In this document: positions 9,901 through 15,968 of the stretch, piece after piece
Position numbering within the stretch: the stretch's first letter is position 1
How the letters are laid out: each line of letters begins with the position of its first letter
DNA from: JBMOUD01 sp049319665
GTDB lineage: Bacteria; Pseudomonadota; Gammaproteobacteria; Enterobacterales; Enterobacteriaceae
Direction: 5' to 3'
NCBI RefSeq assembly: GCF_049319665.1
Contig: NZ_JBMOUD010000023.1
Span: forward strand, 1 to 37,125
Length of the DNA stretch: 37,125 nt
Program-made: the position numbers and the translations under genes
The notes under the pieces: generated by a model
Seen by the model: the letters and a program-made list of their open reading frames with translations, nothing else
Database searches by the model: none
Told to the model about the DNA's origin: nothing

Positions 9901-10383
9901 CTCATCACTTTGATCTTGAAGCGTATCTTCGACTGCCAGCCAAATTATATCGGACAGGCAATTAAGCGCTTTGGGAAACTCATCAATTGCTCGTTTAATC
10001 TCGGGAGTGGTTAAAATAATAGTAGGCGTGGCTGAATCAATAATCGCTTTGATTTTATTCAGCGTTTCTTGCAAATGTGACATGCGAGGCGGAGGAAGCG
10101 GAATGGCAATTCTGCCAGAAGAAACACACCCCCAAAATGCATAAAGGAATTCCGAACATTGTGGAAATAATAACGCAATACGATCGTTTTTTTCACTATA
10201 ATGTGCAAGGTAATTATTAACGGAAGTAACGTGTCTTTTTAACTCATTGTAGGTTATCGATTTTTCTACATTATCGGAACCATTTAAAAATGAATAAATA
10301 ACTTTATCGGGTGATGAATGCGTGCGTGTATTTAACAGGTCGGCAAGATTATTAACATCTATCTTTTTTGTATCGATAAACAT
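3925..10383 (-). CDS. Hybrid fatty acyl-AMP ligase / type I polyketide synthase with C-terminal methyltransferase
   Basis: The domain order over 2152 residues is FAAL (1-590), ACP (635-710), KS (735-1160), AT (1260-1560), ACP (1610-1685), linker, methyltransferase (about 1830-2150). The ligase shows YTSGSTSLPKG (Tyr178), WLPPFHDLGLIYG and RTGDLGF, typical of fatty acyl-AMP ligases that load a fatty acid on a carrier protein. The carrier serines are Ser669 (GLDSSS) and Ser1643 (GADSIL). KS has Cys893 in DTACSSS plus EAHGTGT and NIGHLE. AT has GHSLGEY (Ser1330) and AFHS, indicating malonyl-CoA. The end has EVGAGTGTT (from Glu1979), a SAM-binding loop. No KR, DH, ER, TE or reductase domain is seen. 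I chose ATG 10383 because GAGGAG lies 6 bases before it; an upstream in-frame ATG at 10428 lacks such a site. The enzyme should extend an acyl starter once to a beta-ketoacyl chain and methylate it. Confidence 0.93.
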   Translation of the reverse strand: MFIDTKKIDVNNLADLLNTRTHSSPDKVIYSFLNGSDNVEKSITYNELKRHVTSVNNYLAHYSEKNDRIALLFPQCSEFLYAFWGCVSSGRIAIPLPPPRMSHLQETLNKIKAIIDSATPTIILTTPEIKRAIDEFPKALNCLSDIIWLAVEDTLQDQSDEPLPIAPVAPDDIAMLQYTSGSTSLPKGVVLTHHNLLNNIKYFEQAMVHGPESKVLTWLPPFHDLGLIYGLLTPVYADIACYIMPGPVFAQQPSRWIQAISDFRITHTAAPNFSYDLARKSVSAEQLARLDLSSWVTALNGGEPVRAKTMEEFSDFFAPAGFDKRVFNPCWGLAEASCIVTGTHNGSPSSGIDGRSPPRVVIVDRSALAEGMVVSCDQSAAEALTLCSSGSALLDTQLAIVDPESHVPVAANHVGEVWVANQAVSSGYWMQPDKSALTFGWSVSAESGENAAQPHRYMRTGDLGFLLDGQLFVTGRIKDTVIIRGRCHYPQDIEAVLEAVHPQIRQGSASVFALQSDEQEVVAAVIEVSRHFKVDKHATEIFGLLRRAIADECGLQLSAIALITTGTLPRTTSGKVQRAKAKQQFIDQTLSVKAQWVMPELAKQLAADKHALEPQPPQSNEKKPTHSADTSSAEKQIRSWLTTWIASTSGLAEQDILPHLPFSDFGLDSSSVVLLSGNIAQHFGLSKVPPGVAYDFPTLDTLSRYIATQCASNTADNTSPRMTKPAAERNTAIIGMACSVPGAKNLSEYWSLITSGQCSVGIIPPARHALLQRLGSAVFEIPGGYLDNIDQFDPAFFNISPREAEQIDPQQRLLLQTVWHAFEHAGLTRETLDGSRTGVFVAICATDYATLCAKEDIALDGHAGAGLASSIAANRLSYYFNLTGPSMVIDTACSSSLVAVYQAVQSLERGECDRAVVAGVNLILHTQFSHIFLKAGMLSPTARCHSFDKTADGYVRSEGVAAIILTRATIAQLNKHRILAWIAGSAVNQDGRSFGLTAPNGVAQRAVMHSALASAGIDATEVKYVEAHGTGTVLGDAIEYSALADVYGGQHAAPCKIGAVKANIGHLEAVAGLAGLIKVVLCLQEQQVPPIAGFKQLNPTFPLAEGLQFNAGATEHFDFEYGGVTSMGFGGTNAHVIVQRAAAVEKIALVDGPRVLPLGAVSASSLASLAAASVEQLRAAPQLWQHLASAASQYRSVFPYRLAVVASSANEMIDALQAQANIAAPSPVHRPPRTALVFSGQGIQQVDMGREWYQRIPVFRQKIDECDALLKARCAVTVRELFDGSLSDEQVKKRIAHTADAQLMIASCELALAAWLEDCGLIADCVFGHSLGEYVAAHVAGALTLSDTLYLIHTRGQAMNAAPDGRMLAVRTSSDVINALITQHQLDVEVAAINSADDVTISGTPEGISALATLCETQGLTAIALDVAKAFHSASMSDAAQLLEKAAAEVSSYPTRITLLANLQGDKVSEVDAAHWARHLRETVQFKNCVENALAESCTLLVEIGGRALQPFLRKLAQGNADVVALAAGKNEWDNALTTVARLYTAGLSINWSAIYTDEQVSPDVLPAYPFDQQSYWLDKTPGVASTDNVVPLHPVTRSQEETQHQAAGNTQHVLTEILGHLLKLRPEQVDPSRSFFDLGADSILLIEMASIIDKRLGVKVTVPQLFGQYKTLTALTGFIELESASAVQENSVSTLWADIAVNDVAAASYDAPSIVVPHILPPVTNTAALQPTIHLKTAPAAPLDAYQALFQQQLDSFRSLVDAQLTFLKSHPQAVYQPPHPVAGQTEPHFPSRAPLQPQIDLRHSINNAALAGFNYALAVLYQSKPQHLALSVDDLGQRLGVQPHRLQLWRQLCAHLATTDTLDIEQNKVVAVRLAESQSALAALEHRLDMYRQASPDAAQAELCSSMLLRCARELPAVLTGEKLGTDVLFCENGMQEIAALYQSAPGTEEVHNALSRSASQALAQTSSHQTSRHILEVGAGTGTTAKLLLPTLTQLPNIDPRYLFTDISHAFLNRARHAFAEWPCVEFAIFDLERHIDEQQLNGHKFDLIVAANVVHTTLDLSVSLDQLQRRLNPNGAILLVECIEQQPWLDLVFGLTDGWWRYADSALRQKGPLLDEETWRGLLTVKGWQDIEITTFAQTQALIYARYH

Positions 10384-10511
10384 TTCCATCTCCTCAATAT
10401 GCATATGAAAATATTGAACTTTTTGCAATAAGGCTCCAGCCGGGTAAACACGGAGTGGCTTATGGCCTTGTATATCAAATTTACGTTAGAATGCTTATTA
10501 ATATATAAAAG

Positions 10512-10543
10512 ATAAACTCATGTATCCAAAGGATAGAGTTTAT
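10512..10543 (-). promoter_or_regulatory. Bulged hairpin in the PKS 5' leader
   Basis: ATAAACTC (10512-10519) pairs with GAGTTTAT (10536-10543), and TATCC (10523-10527) with GGATA (10531-10535) across a 3-base loop. Three unpaired bases make a bulge on one side only. It lies about 130 bases before the PKS start. It could be an operator or an RNA structure. Confidence 0.4.
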
Positions 10544-10611
10544 GAAATAAGTAAAATCTTATTCCTTCCTTGGTGTTGTGCTCGGCGGGACTTTTTTTGC
10601 ATCAACGTTTA

Positions 10612-10639
10612 ATTCTAGAGGAACAGTAACGACTGTCAA
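10612..10639 (-). promoter_or_regulatory. Candidate promoter of PKS operon
   Basis: Read on the minus strand, a perfect TTGACA (10639-10634) is followed after 16 bases by TAGAAT (10617-10612), five of six matches to the -10 consensus. It would give a leader of about 220 bases before ATG 10383. Confidence 0.45.
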
Positions 10640-10855
10640 TGAAACATATTCATTTTTATTTGTTTTTAAATACTGTCAGTAGAATTGACGTTACATATTT
10701 AGTGATTTTTTTGTCACGTCATACATAAGAAAATATTATATTTCATTCGCGGTTATCCCATAATTCATATTAATTTCATTAATCTATGGCTGATAAACTC
10801 CGAACGAGGGTAGCTTCATCGCCCAATCGTGCTGAAACATAAATGAGGGGTCATT

Positions 10856-10892
10856 GAGTGTTCAAATTTGTTGGGGGCAGATTTAAACACTC
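10856..10892 (-). terminator. Possible terminator of the RAYT-HisRS gene
   Basis: GAGTGTTCAAAT (10856-10867) and ATTTAAACACTC (10881-10892) are complementary with one mismatch around a 13-base loop, 21 bases beyond the stop codon. A U-tract is missing, so termination is uncertain. Confidence 0.35.
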
Positions 10893-10913
10893 GCTTCATA
10901 AATTTCCTCGGCA

Positions 10914-12842
10914 CTAGTTCAGGCTACGGCTGATCAAGCCAATGGCTTGATAAAAATTAGCTTTTTGATTGCTGTCTGCTTCCCGGTCGATCACCTCAAT
11001 GTTTTGATCACAGGTATGATTGATCAGCAGTACAAAGCGCGCACCTAATCTGTCGGCATTTTTAAGCTGTTGTGGAACTTTCATATGCGAGCAGTCATTG
11101 GAAATGCTCAGCTGTGGAAAGCGCTCGCGAATACGCTTGCCGACCAATAGCGCTGAGGTATTGGCGTTGCTGTCTTTGGGGATCACCACAATATCGATCA
11201 GCTTCTGTTTTAATAAATGGGCATGAGTCAGTTGTAACAGATTCATCAGAGGCTCGAGCATAAAGGCGAATCCGCAGGCGTAGATGGGCTTGCCAAGCAG
11301 CTGGCTGGCATTGTCGTCATAACGCCCGCCGCGACAGAGCAACGTGTTTTCTGTCAGCTTATCGGTATGCCACTCAAACAGGGTGTGACAGTAGTCGTTG
11401 GCGGGGAATAACCGGGGGTCGATGGTATAAGGGATGCCTAGTTTACTGAGAGATTGGGTCAGCTTTTGAAAACGGGCAATGGAGGTCGTGCTAAGAAAGT
11501 CGTTCAGCTTGGGGGCAGATTCGCGCAATGAAGGCAAAATCCCTTCTTCGCAGCATAAGAGCTTCTCCGGCGCTTGGTTGATCCACGTCAGCCAGGTTTC
11601 TGAAAAAATGACTGAGAACGGCTGAAAGTAGTGCCGTAACGCCAAACGAAACTGCATGAATTCATTTGGGCTGCCCAAGGTATTCATTTTTAACTCCACA
11701 AAAGGGCGCAACTGTAAGGATTGAAAGAAATCGTATTGGATCATCAGATGTTCCAACTCAATATCAACACCTTGATAACCAAAGGCTTCAATGCCCAACT
11801 GGTGATATTGCTCAATATGATCGCTCTTAAGATAAGAGGAGCGAAACATAGGCCCTTGATACCAAAGTTTACTGGTTAACTGTAGATGCTGATGTTGGGC
11901 GATCGCTCTTAAGCAGCCGCTAGTACCTTCTCCGCGTAATAAGGCTTGTCTGTCGAAAAGAATATTTCCCTCCTGAGCCTGTTGTAACCCTACAGGCTGT
12001 TGTTCGAACTCGTGTTCCCAGCGTTCTAATAGCGGCACGCGGATCTCCTGATAAGCGTGACGCTGTAGCAGTTGGGCAGCTTGATTCTCCAGCCATACCC
12101 AATCTGCCACCTGACTGTGAAATACCTTACGAGGCCGACCGGATTGCCGTGGACGTAGATAGCGATGAATCTGTTTTTCGAGTGCTTTACAGTATCCTTG
12201 TGTACCGAGCAGGCAGTTTTGTGCCAGGCAACTTTGAATCTTCGATAAAACGGCATGACTTAATGGAACGCGCATAAATTGTTGAAAGGCGAGTGAACGC
12301 TGTGTGTCAGTTTCTCCTAGCTTTAAATATTCATCGTGTGGTGTAAGTTGAATCAAGGATGTCGAATCGATGTGATGAATTTCATTGTTTTGTTGCTGAT
12401 TTATTTTTAAATGACTCGACTCTAAGTGATTAAATGTAGTCTGGTTTTTTTTAGGGGGAGAATCGTGTTGAACGGAAAAAATATATTTTTGTACTAAAAG
12501 GAGATAAGCGCTAGGTTCTATCAAACAGCTGTTATAGCGCCCATTCCATAAACTGCCGCTGCGATGATATTTTTTATTAAAATAGGCGATATAGGTTCGG
12601 CCAATATATTGTATGAGCCGGCCTGTGGAATCCTTATTATCTGGTGTTATCAATAATAGTATTTCTCCTGGCGTTAGTGAGTAAGTATGTAAATTTATTG
12701 TGTAGTGTTCGATGCCTTTATTTAAGAAGAAAAGAAATTTACTATAATCCTGACTGTCGTAAAAAATGCTCTCATGATTGTGTCCTTTTAATTGAATTAA
12801 CTGCGGTAGTCCCTGGATAAAGAGTCGATTTCTTCTTGACAT
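10914..12842 (-). CDS. Fusion of a RAYT (Y1 transposase-like) domain and a degenerate histidyl-tRNA synthetase-like module
   Basis: Residues 1-240 (of 642) follow a REP-associated tyrosine transposase from end to end: MSRRNRLFIQGLPQLIQLKG, the FNKKYHRSGSLWNGRY block, EYLKLGETDTQRSLAFQQF and the closing RPRQSGRPRK. The HUH metal motif, usually MPNHxHLL, is replaced by TPGEILLL (57-64), while a Tyr at the usual place (Tyr120) remains. Residues 241-642 follow HisRS including the C-terminal anticodon-binding domain: GEGTSGCLRA, LWYQGPMFR and CRGGRYDD are kept. The catalytic loop RGLDYYTR is changed to PANDYCHT (480-487), motif 3 GIERLL to MLEPLM and the motif 2 loop RYERPQKGR to RSSYLKSDH, so aminoacylation is unlikely. 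ATG 12842 fits the family start; an ATG at 12872 would add ten residues. It faces the histamine operon. A role in regulation or RNA/DNA binding is inference. Confidence 0.9.
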   Translation of the reverse strand: MSRRNRLFIQGLPQLIQLKGHNHESIFYDSQDYSKFLFFLNKGIEHYTINLHTYSLTPGEILLLITPDNKDSTGRLIQYIGRTYIAYFNKKYHRSGSLWNGRYNSCLIEPSAYLLLVQKYIFSVQHDSPPKKNQTTFNHLESSHLKINQQQNNEIHHIDSTSLIQLTPHDEYLKLGETDTQRSLAFQQFMRVPLSHAVLSKIQSCLAQNCLLGTQGYCKALEKQIHRYLRPRQSGRPRKVFHSQVADWVWLENQAAQLLQRHAYQEIRVPLLERWEHEFEQQPVGLQQAQEGNILFDRQALLRGEGTSGCLRAIAQHQHLQLTSKLWYQGPMFRSSYLKSDHIEQYHQLGIEAFGYQGVDIELEHLMIQYDFFQSLQLRPFVELKMNTLGSPNEFMQFRLALRHYFQPFSVIFSETWLTWINQAPEKLLCCEEGILPSLRESAPKLNDFLSTTSIARFQKLTQSLSKLGIPYTIDPRLFPANDYCHTLFEWHTDKLTENTLLCRGGRYDDNASQLLGKPIYACGFAFMLEPLMNLLQLTHAHLLKQKLIDIVVIPKDSNANTSALLVGKRIRERFPQLSISNDCSHMKVPQQLKNADRLGARFVLLINHTCDQNIEVIDREADSNQKANFYQAIGLISRSLN

Positions 12843-12918
12843 ACATAATTCTCTAAACTTTTTAAAATACATCCTATGGCATTTTTAGGACTCAAATAAT
12901 AATCAATTATTAAAATAA

Positions 12919-12948
12919 TCTATACCTTTAATTTGTCTGCGTTGTCAA
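12919..12948 (-). promoter_or_regulatory. Candidate promoter of the RAYT-HisRS gene
   Basis: On the minus strand a perfect TTGACA (12948-12943) is followed after 18 bases by TATAGA (12924-12919). A transcript would begin about 70 bases before ATG 12842. Confidence 0.45.
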
Positions 12949-12959
12949 TATTATGTTTT

Positions 12960-12977
12960 CATTACATTTTTGTAATG
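12960..12977. promoter_or_regulatory. Palindrome between the RAYT-HisRS gene and the histamine operon
   Basis: CATTACA (12960-12966) and TGTAATG (12971-12977) form perfect 7-bp arms around TTTT. It lies 11 bases upstream of the -35 box of the minus-strand promoter and upstream of the divergent antiporter gene, a good place for an operator that controls both directions. It could also form a short hairpin in single-stranded DNA. Confidence 0.4.
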
Positions 12978-13209
12978 TAATTGCATCATTTTATTAATCG
13001 CAGTGGATTAATTACTTAAATAAAAAGGGGACGGAGTCAATTTGTATTTTTTAATCGAAATAATTCTGTTTTTATGCTTTCTGTTTCCCATATTAAATTT
13101 TTTCGTGATTATGATCACAATTTTGATAGTGATTGAAATTAGAATCGCTTCCGTCAACACGCTTACTCACAATTATCGTCATTCTCACGAAAATAGTAGG
13201 AATATTATT

Positions 13210-14562
13210 ATGGGATCTATCAGTGCAAGTTCAGCACATAAGATGGGGGTTGTCGCACTTACGCTAGTGACTGCATCAAATATGATGGGGTCTGGTGTAT
13301 TTATGCTTCCGACTAATCTTGCCGGCGTTGGTTATATTTCTTTATGGGGTTGGCTCTTTACTATTATCGGCGTTATTGCCCTGGCATTGGTTTTTGCTAA
13401 AACCAGTCTGTTAACACCGCGCAGCGGCGGTATTGTCGCTTATGCCAGCGATGCCTTTGGCCCTTTTATCGGTTTTCAAACGACCATGTGTTATTGGATT
13501 AGCGCTTGGGTGGGCAACGTGGCGTTATTAGTCGCGGGCGTGGGTTATTTAAGTTATTTCTTCCCGGAGCTTAAAAATCCGGCCATTGGCAGTATTGCTG
13601 CCATTATTATCGCCTGGGCCTTTATTTTCCTCGCCAGTTTTGGGGCCAAAGTGGCCGGTCGCGCCCAATCCTTTACCGCCAGTTGCATGTTGGTTGTGGT
13701 ACTTGGCGTAGGGATTGTCGGCTGGTTCTGGTTTGATCCGCATATGTTCAGCCAAGTCTATAATGGCACCGGTAAGAGCGACTCTTCAGCGATTATTGCG
13801 GCATCATCGATTGCTCTGTGGGGATTTCTCGGCGTGGAATCGGCGGTGGTGTCATCCGGCCAGGTTGATAAACCCGAATATACGGTACCTCGCGCCACGG
13901 TGTTTGGCCTGCTGATCGCTTCAGTCTGTTATGTCGGCAGCTGTACGGTGATTATGGGGTTGGTTCCACACGATGAACTGGTTAATTCAGCAGCGCCTTT
14001 TGCTGATGCTGCTCGCTACATGTTTGGCGAAACCGCGGGGAATATTGCTTCTGCATTGAGTATTATCGCCTGTTTCGGTTCTATCTCCGGCTGGTTGATC
14101 CTACAATCCGAAGGGCCACGCGCTGGGGCACAACAAGGCTTATTCCCGAAATTCTTCTCTGATACCAATAAACGTGATGTACCGATGAAGAGTTTAATCT
14201 TCACTGGCGTACTGATGAGTGGCGTATTGCTGATGACTGCCTCACCTAATTTGGCTGAACAGTTTAAAGTGATTATTTTGATGTCGGTCTTTGCTTCTCT
14301 ACTGCCTTATATGTACGCCTTAATTTCACTGCCTATCATTATGGTTTCTAAGAAAATGAATCGTGGCCCGACCTTTATGTTTTATAGCGTAATGGTGGTC
14401 ATCGGCATGATTTACAGCATCTTCGCGCTATTAGGGTCAGGTACCGACTCGATGTTCTGGGGCATTGTTATGATGATGGTTACTATTCCATTATTCTCCT
14501 TTGTTGCTGCGGGGCGCAGTAAGAAAGGCGTTGATGTTCTTTATTTGGATAAAAAATCTTAA
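13210..14562 (+). CDS. hdcT1: Histidine/histamine antiporter (APC superfamily), first copy
   Basis: This is a 450-residue membrane protein with about 12 hydrophobic segments, of the basic amino acid/polyamine antiporter type (PotE, CadB, AdiC). The N terminus KMGVVALTLVTASNMMGSGVFMLPTNLA contains the conserved unwound first helix with the GSGVF motif; SSIALWGFLGVESAVVSSGQV in the middle is the second family signature. Next to histidine decarboxylase it should exchange external histidine for internal histamine, as in the hdc cluster of Morganella. I chose ATG 13210 because the protein then matches the family length. The frame stays open upstream to a TTG at 13042, preceded by a purine-rich GGGGACGGAG; that would add 56 residues, mostly hydrophobic and then His-rich (THNYRHSHENS). 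Confidence 0.88.
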   Translation: MGSISASSAHKMGVVALTLVTASNMMGSGVFMLPTNLAGVGYISLWGWLFTIIGVIALALVFAKTSLLTPRSGGIVAYASDAFGPFIGFQTTMCYWISAWVGNVALLVAGVGYLSYFFPELKNPAIGSIAAIIIAWAFIFLASFGAKVAGRAQSFTASCMLVVVLGVGIVGWFWFDPHMFSQVYNGTGKSDSSAIIAASSIALWGFLGVESAVVSSGQVDKPEYTVPRATVFGLLIASVCYVGSCTVIMGLVPHDELVNSAAPFADAARYMFGETAGNIASALSIIACFGSISGWLILQSEGPRAGAQQGLFPKFFSDTNKRDVPMKSLIFTGVLMSGVLLMTASPNLAEQFKVIILMSVFASLLPYMYALISLPIIMVSKKMNRGPTFMFYSVMVVIGMIYSIFALLGSGTDSMFWGIVMMMVTIPLFSFVAAGRSKKGVDVLYLDKKS

Positions 14563-14649
14563 TTATTTCTCATACACCTATTGGTCTTATTAACTTATTT
14601 TTCTTGTTAACAATCAGGTTGTCTAATTCATTTATCTAAGGAGATAAAA

Positions 14650-15786
14650 ATGACGCTTTCTATTGCCGATCAAAATAAACTGGATGCGTTTTGGTCTTAT
14701 TGCGTGAAAAATCAATATTTCAATATTGGTTATCCAGAATCTGCCGATTTTGATTATACCTTGTTGGAACGCTTTATGCGCTTCTCTATTAATAACTGCG
14801 GCGACTGGAGTGAGTATTGTAATTATCTATTGAACTCTTTTGAGTTTGAGAAAGAAGTGATGGAGTATTTCGCTGATTTATTCAAGATTCCTTTTGAAGA
14901 CAGTTGGGGATATGTGACTAACGGCGGGACGGAAGGGAATATGTTTGGCTGTTATTTAGGCCGGGAAATCTTCCCAGATGGCACCTTATATTATTCAAAA
15001 GATACGCACTATTCTGTCGCGAAAATCGTCAAGCTATTGCGTATTAAATCCCAGGTCGTGGAGTCGTTACCAAACGGTGAAGTGGATTACGATGACCTGA
15101 TGAAGAAAATTGCTGATGATAAAGAACAGCATCCGATTATTTTCGCCAACATTGGTACCACGGTGCGTGGGGCGATTGACAATATTGCCACTATTCAGGA
15201 GCGCTTGCGTCAGGCTGGTTTCAAACGTGAAGACTATTATCTGCATGCCGATGCGGCGTTAAGCGGCATGATCTTGCCATTTGTTGATAACCCGCAGCCT
15301 TTCACCTTCGCAGAGGGCATTGACTCGATTGGCGTCTCAGGCCACAAAATGATTGGTTCACCGATCCCTTGCGGTATCGTGGTCGCCAAGAGAAAGAATG
15401 TTGATATGATTTCAGTCGAAATTGACTATATCTCAGCGCACGACAAAACCATCACCGGTTCACGTAACGGCCATACGCCAATGATGATGTGGCAGGCGAT
15501 TAAAAGTCACAGCCTGCAAGACTGGCAACGTCGTATCACCCATAGCCTCGAAATGGCGCAATATGCCGTCGATCGTCTGCAAAAAGCCGGGATTAACGCA
15601 TGGCGTAATAAAAACTCGATTACCGTCGTGTTCCCTTGCCCTTCCGAAGCGGTGTGGAAAAAACATTGCCTCGCCACTTCTGGTGAGGTCGCGCATCTCA
15701 TCACCACCGCTCACCACCTTGATAGTCAGAAAATCGATGAACTGATCGATGACGTTATCGCGGATAGCAAAAGTAAAGCCGCATAA
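14650..15786 (+). CDS. hdc: Pyridoxal-phosphate-dependent histidine decarboxylase
   Basis: This cytoplasmic enzyme converts histidine to histamine and CO2 and so consumes a proton. Its 378 residues equal the Morganella-type enzyme in length, and long stretches agree with what I remember of it. The PLP lysine is Lys233 in SGHKMIGSPIP, Asp201 in HADAALSGM should bind the pyridine nitrogen and His120 in KDTHYSVAK should stack on the ring. It belongs to the group II decarboxylases and not to the pyruvoyl type of Gram-positive bacteria. The ribosome binding site TAAGGAG lies 7 bases before ATG. It is the second gene of the cluster, 87 bases after the antiporter; hairpins follow it and may reduce read-through to the genes behind. 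Confidence 0.96.
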   Translation: MTLSIADQNKLDAFWSYCVKNQYFNIGYPESADFDYTLLERFMRFSINNCGDWSEYCNYLLNSFEFEKEVMEYFADLFKIPFEDSWGYVTNGGTEGNMFGCYLGREIFPDGTLYYSKDTHYSVAKIVKLLRIKSQVVESLPNGEVDYDDLMKKIADDKEQHPIIFANIGTTVRGAIDNIATIQERLRQAGFKREDYYLHADAALSGMILPFVDNPQPFTFAEGIDSIGVSGHKMIGSPIPCGIVVAKRKNVDMISVEIDYISAHDKTITGSRNGHTPMMMWQAIKSHSLQDWQRRITHSLEMAQYAVDRLQKAGINAWRNKNSITVVFPCPSEAVWKKHCLATSGEVAHLITTAHHLDSQKIDELIDDVIADSKSKAA

Positions 15787-15790
15787 AAAA

Positions 15791-15815
15791 GGCAGTGATA
15801 GTCACTATCACCGCC
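15791..15815 (+). terminator. Hairpin after hdc
   Basis: GGCAGTGATAG (15791-15801) pairs with CTATCACCGCC (15805-15815) with one mismatch and loop TCA. The tail TCTTGTCTC is only partly U-rich, so it may be a partial terminator or a stabilising 3' structure. Confidence 0.5.
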
Positions 15816-15828
15816 TCTTGTCTCAACG

Positions 15829-15860
15829 TTGCCGGTCTGTCTTCGACCACTTACCGGCAA
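15829..15860 (+). repeat. Second inverted repeat after hdc
   Basis: TTGCCGGT (15829-15836) and ACCGGCAA (15853-15860) are perfect complements separated by 16 bases. Together with the preceding hairpin it fills the gap before the second antiporter gene. Confidence 0.4.
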
Positions 15861-15968
15861 CAGCCTCTAACCTAAACAGCTGCGGCTAATGATGCAATCA
15901 CTTTTAATGAAAAATCGATTGGTGAAAGTCAGCGCCAGGCTGTATCTATCCTGTGAAGAAAAAATGAT

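Larger units (their letters stand above)
10384..10913. other. Long intergenic region upstream of the PKS operon
   Basis: This AT-rich stretch of 530 bases has no convincing gene. It holds a minus-strand promoter candidate (10612-10639), a bulged hairpin in the predicted untranslated leader (10512-10543), and an imperfect hairpin at its far end (10856-10892) that may terminate the RAYT-HisRS gene. Confidence 0.5.

Noticed and set aside
10914..12842. An active REP/IS200-like transposase
   Set aside because: The HUH motif is lost, the protein continues into a HisRS-like half, and I find no flanking REP hairpins or element ends.
10914..12842. A second functional histidyl-tRNA synthetase in the fusion
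   Set aside because: The catalytic RGLDYY loop, motif 3 Arg and basic motif 2 loop are all replaced, while the copy at 17466 keeps them.
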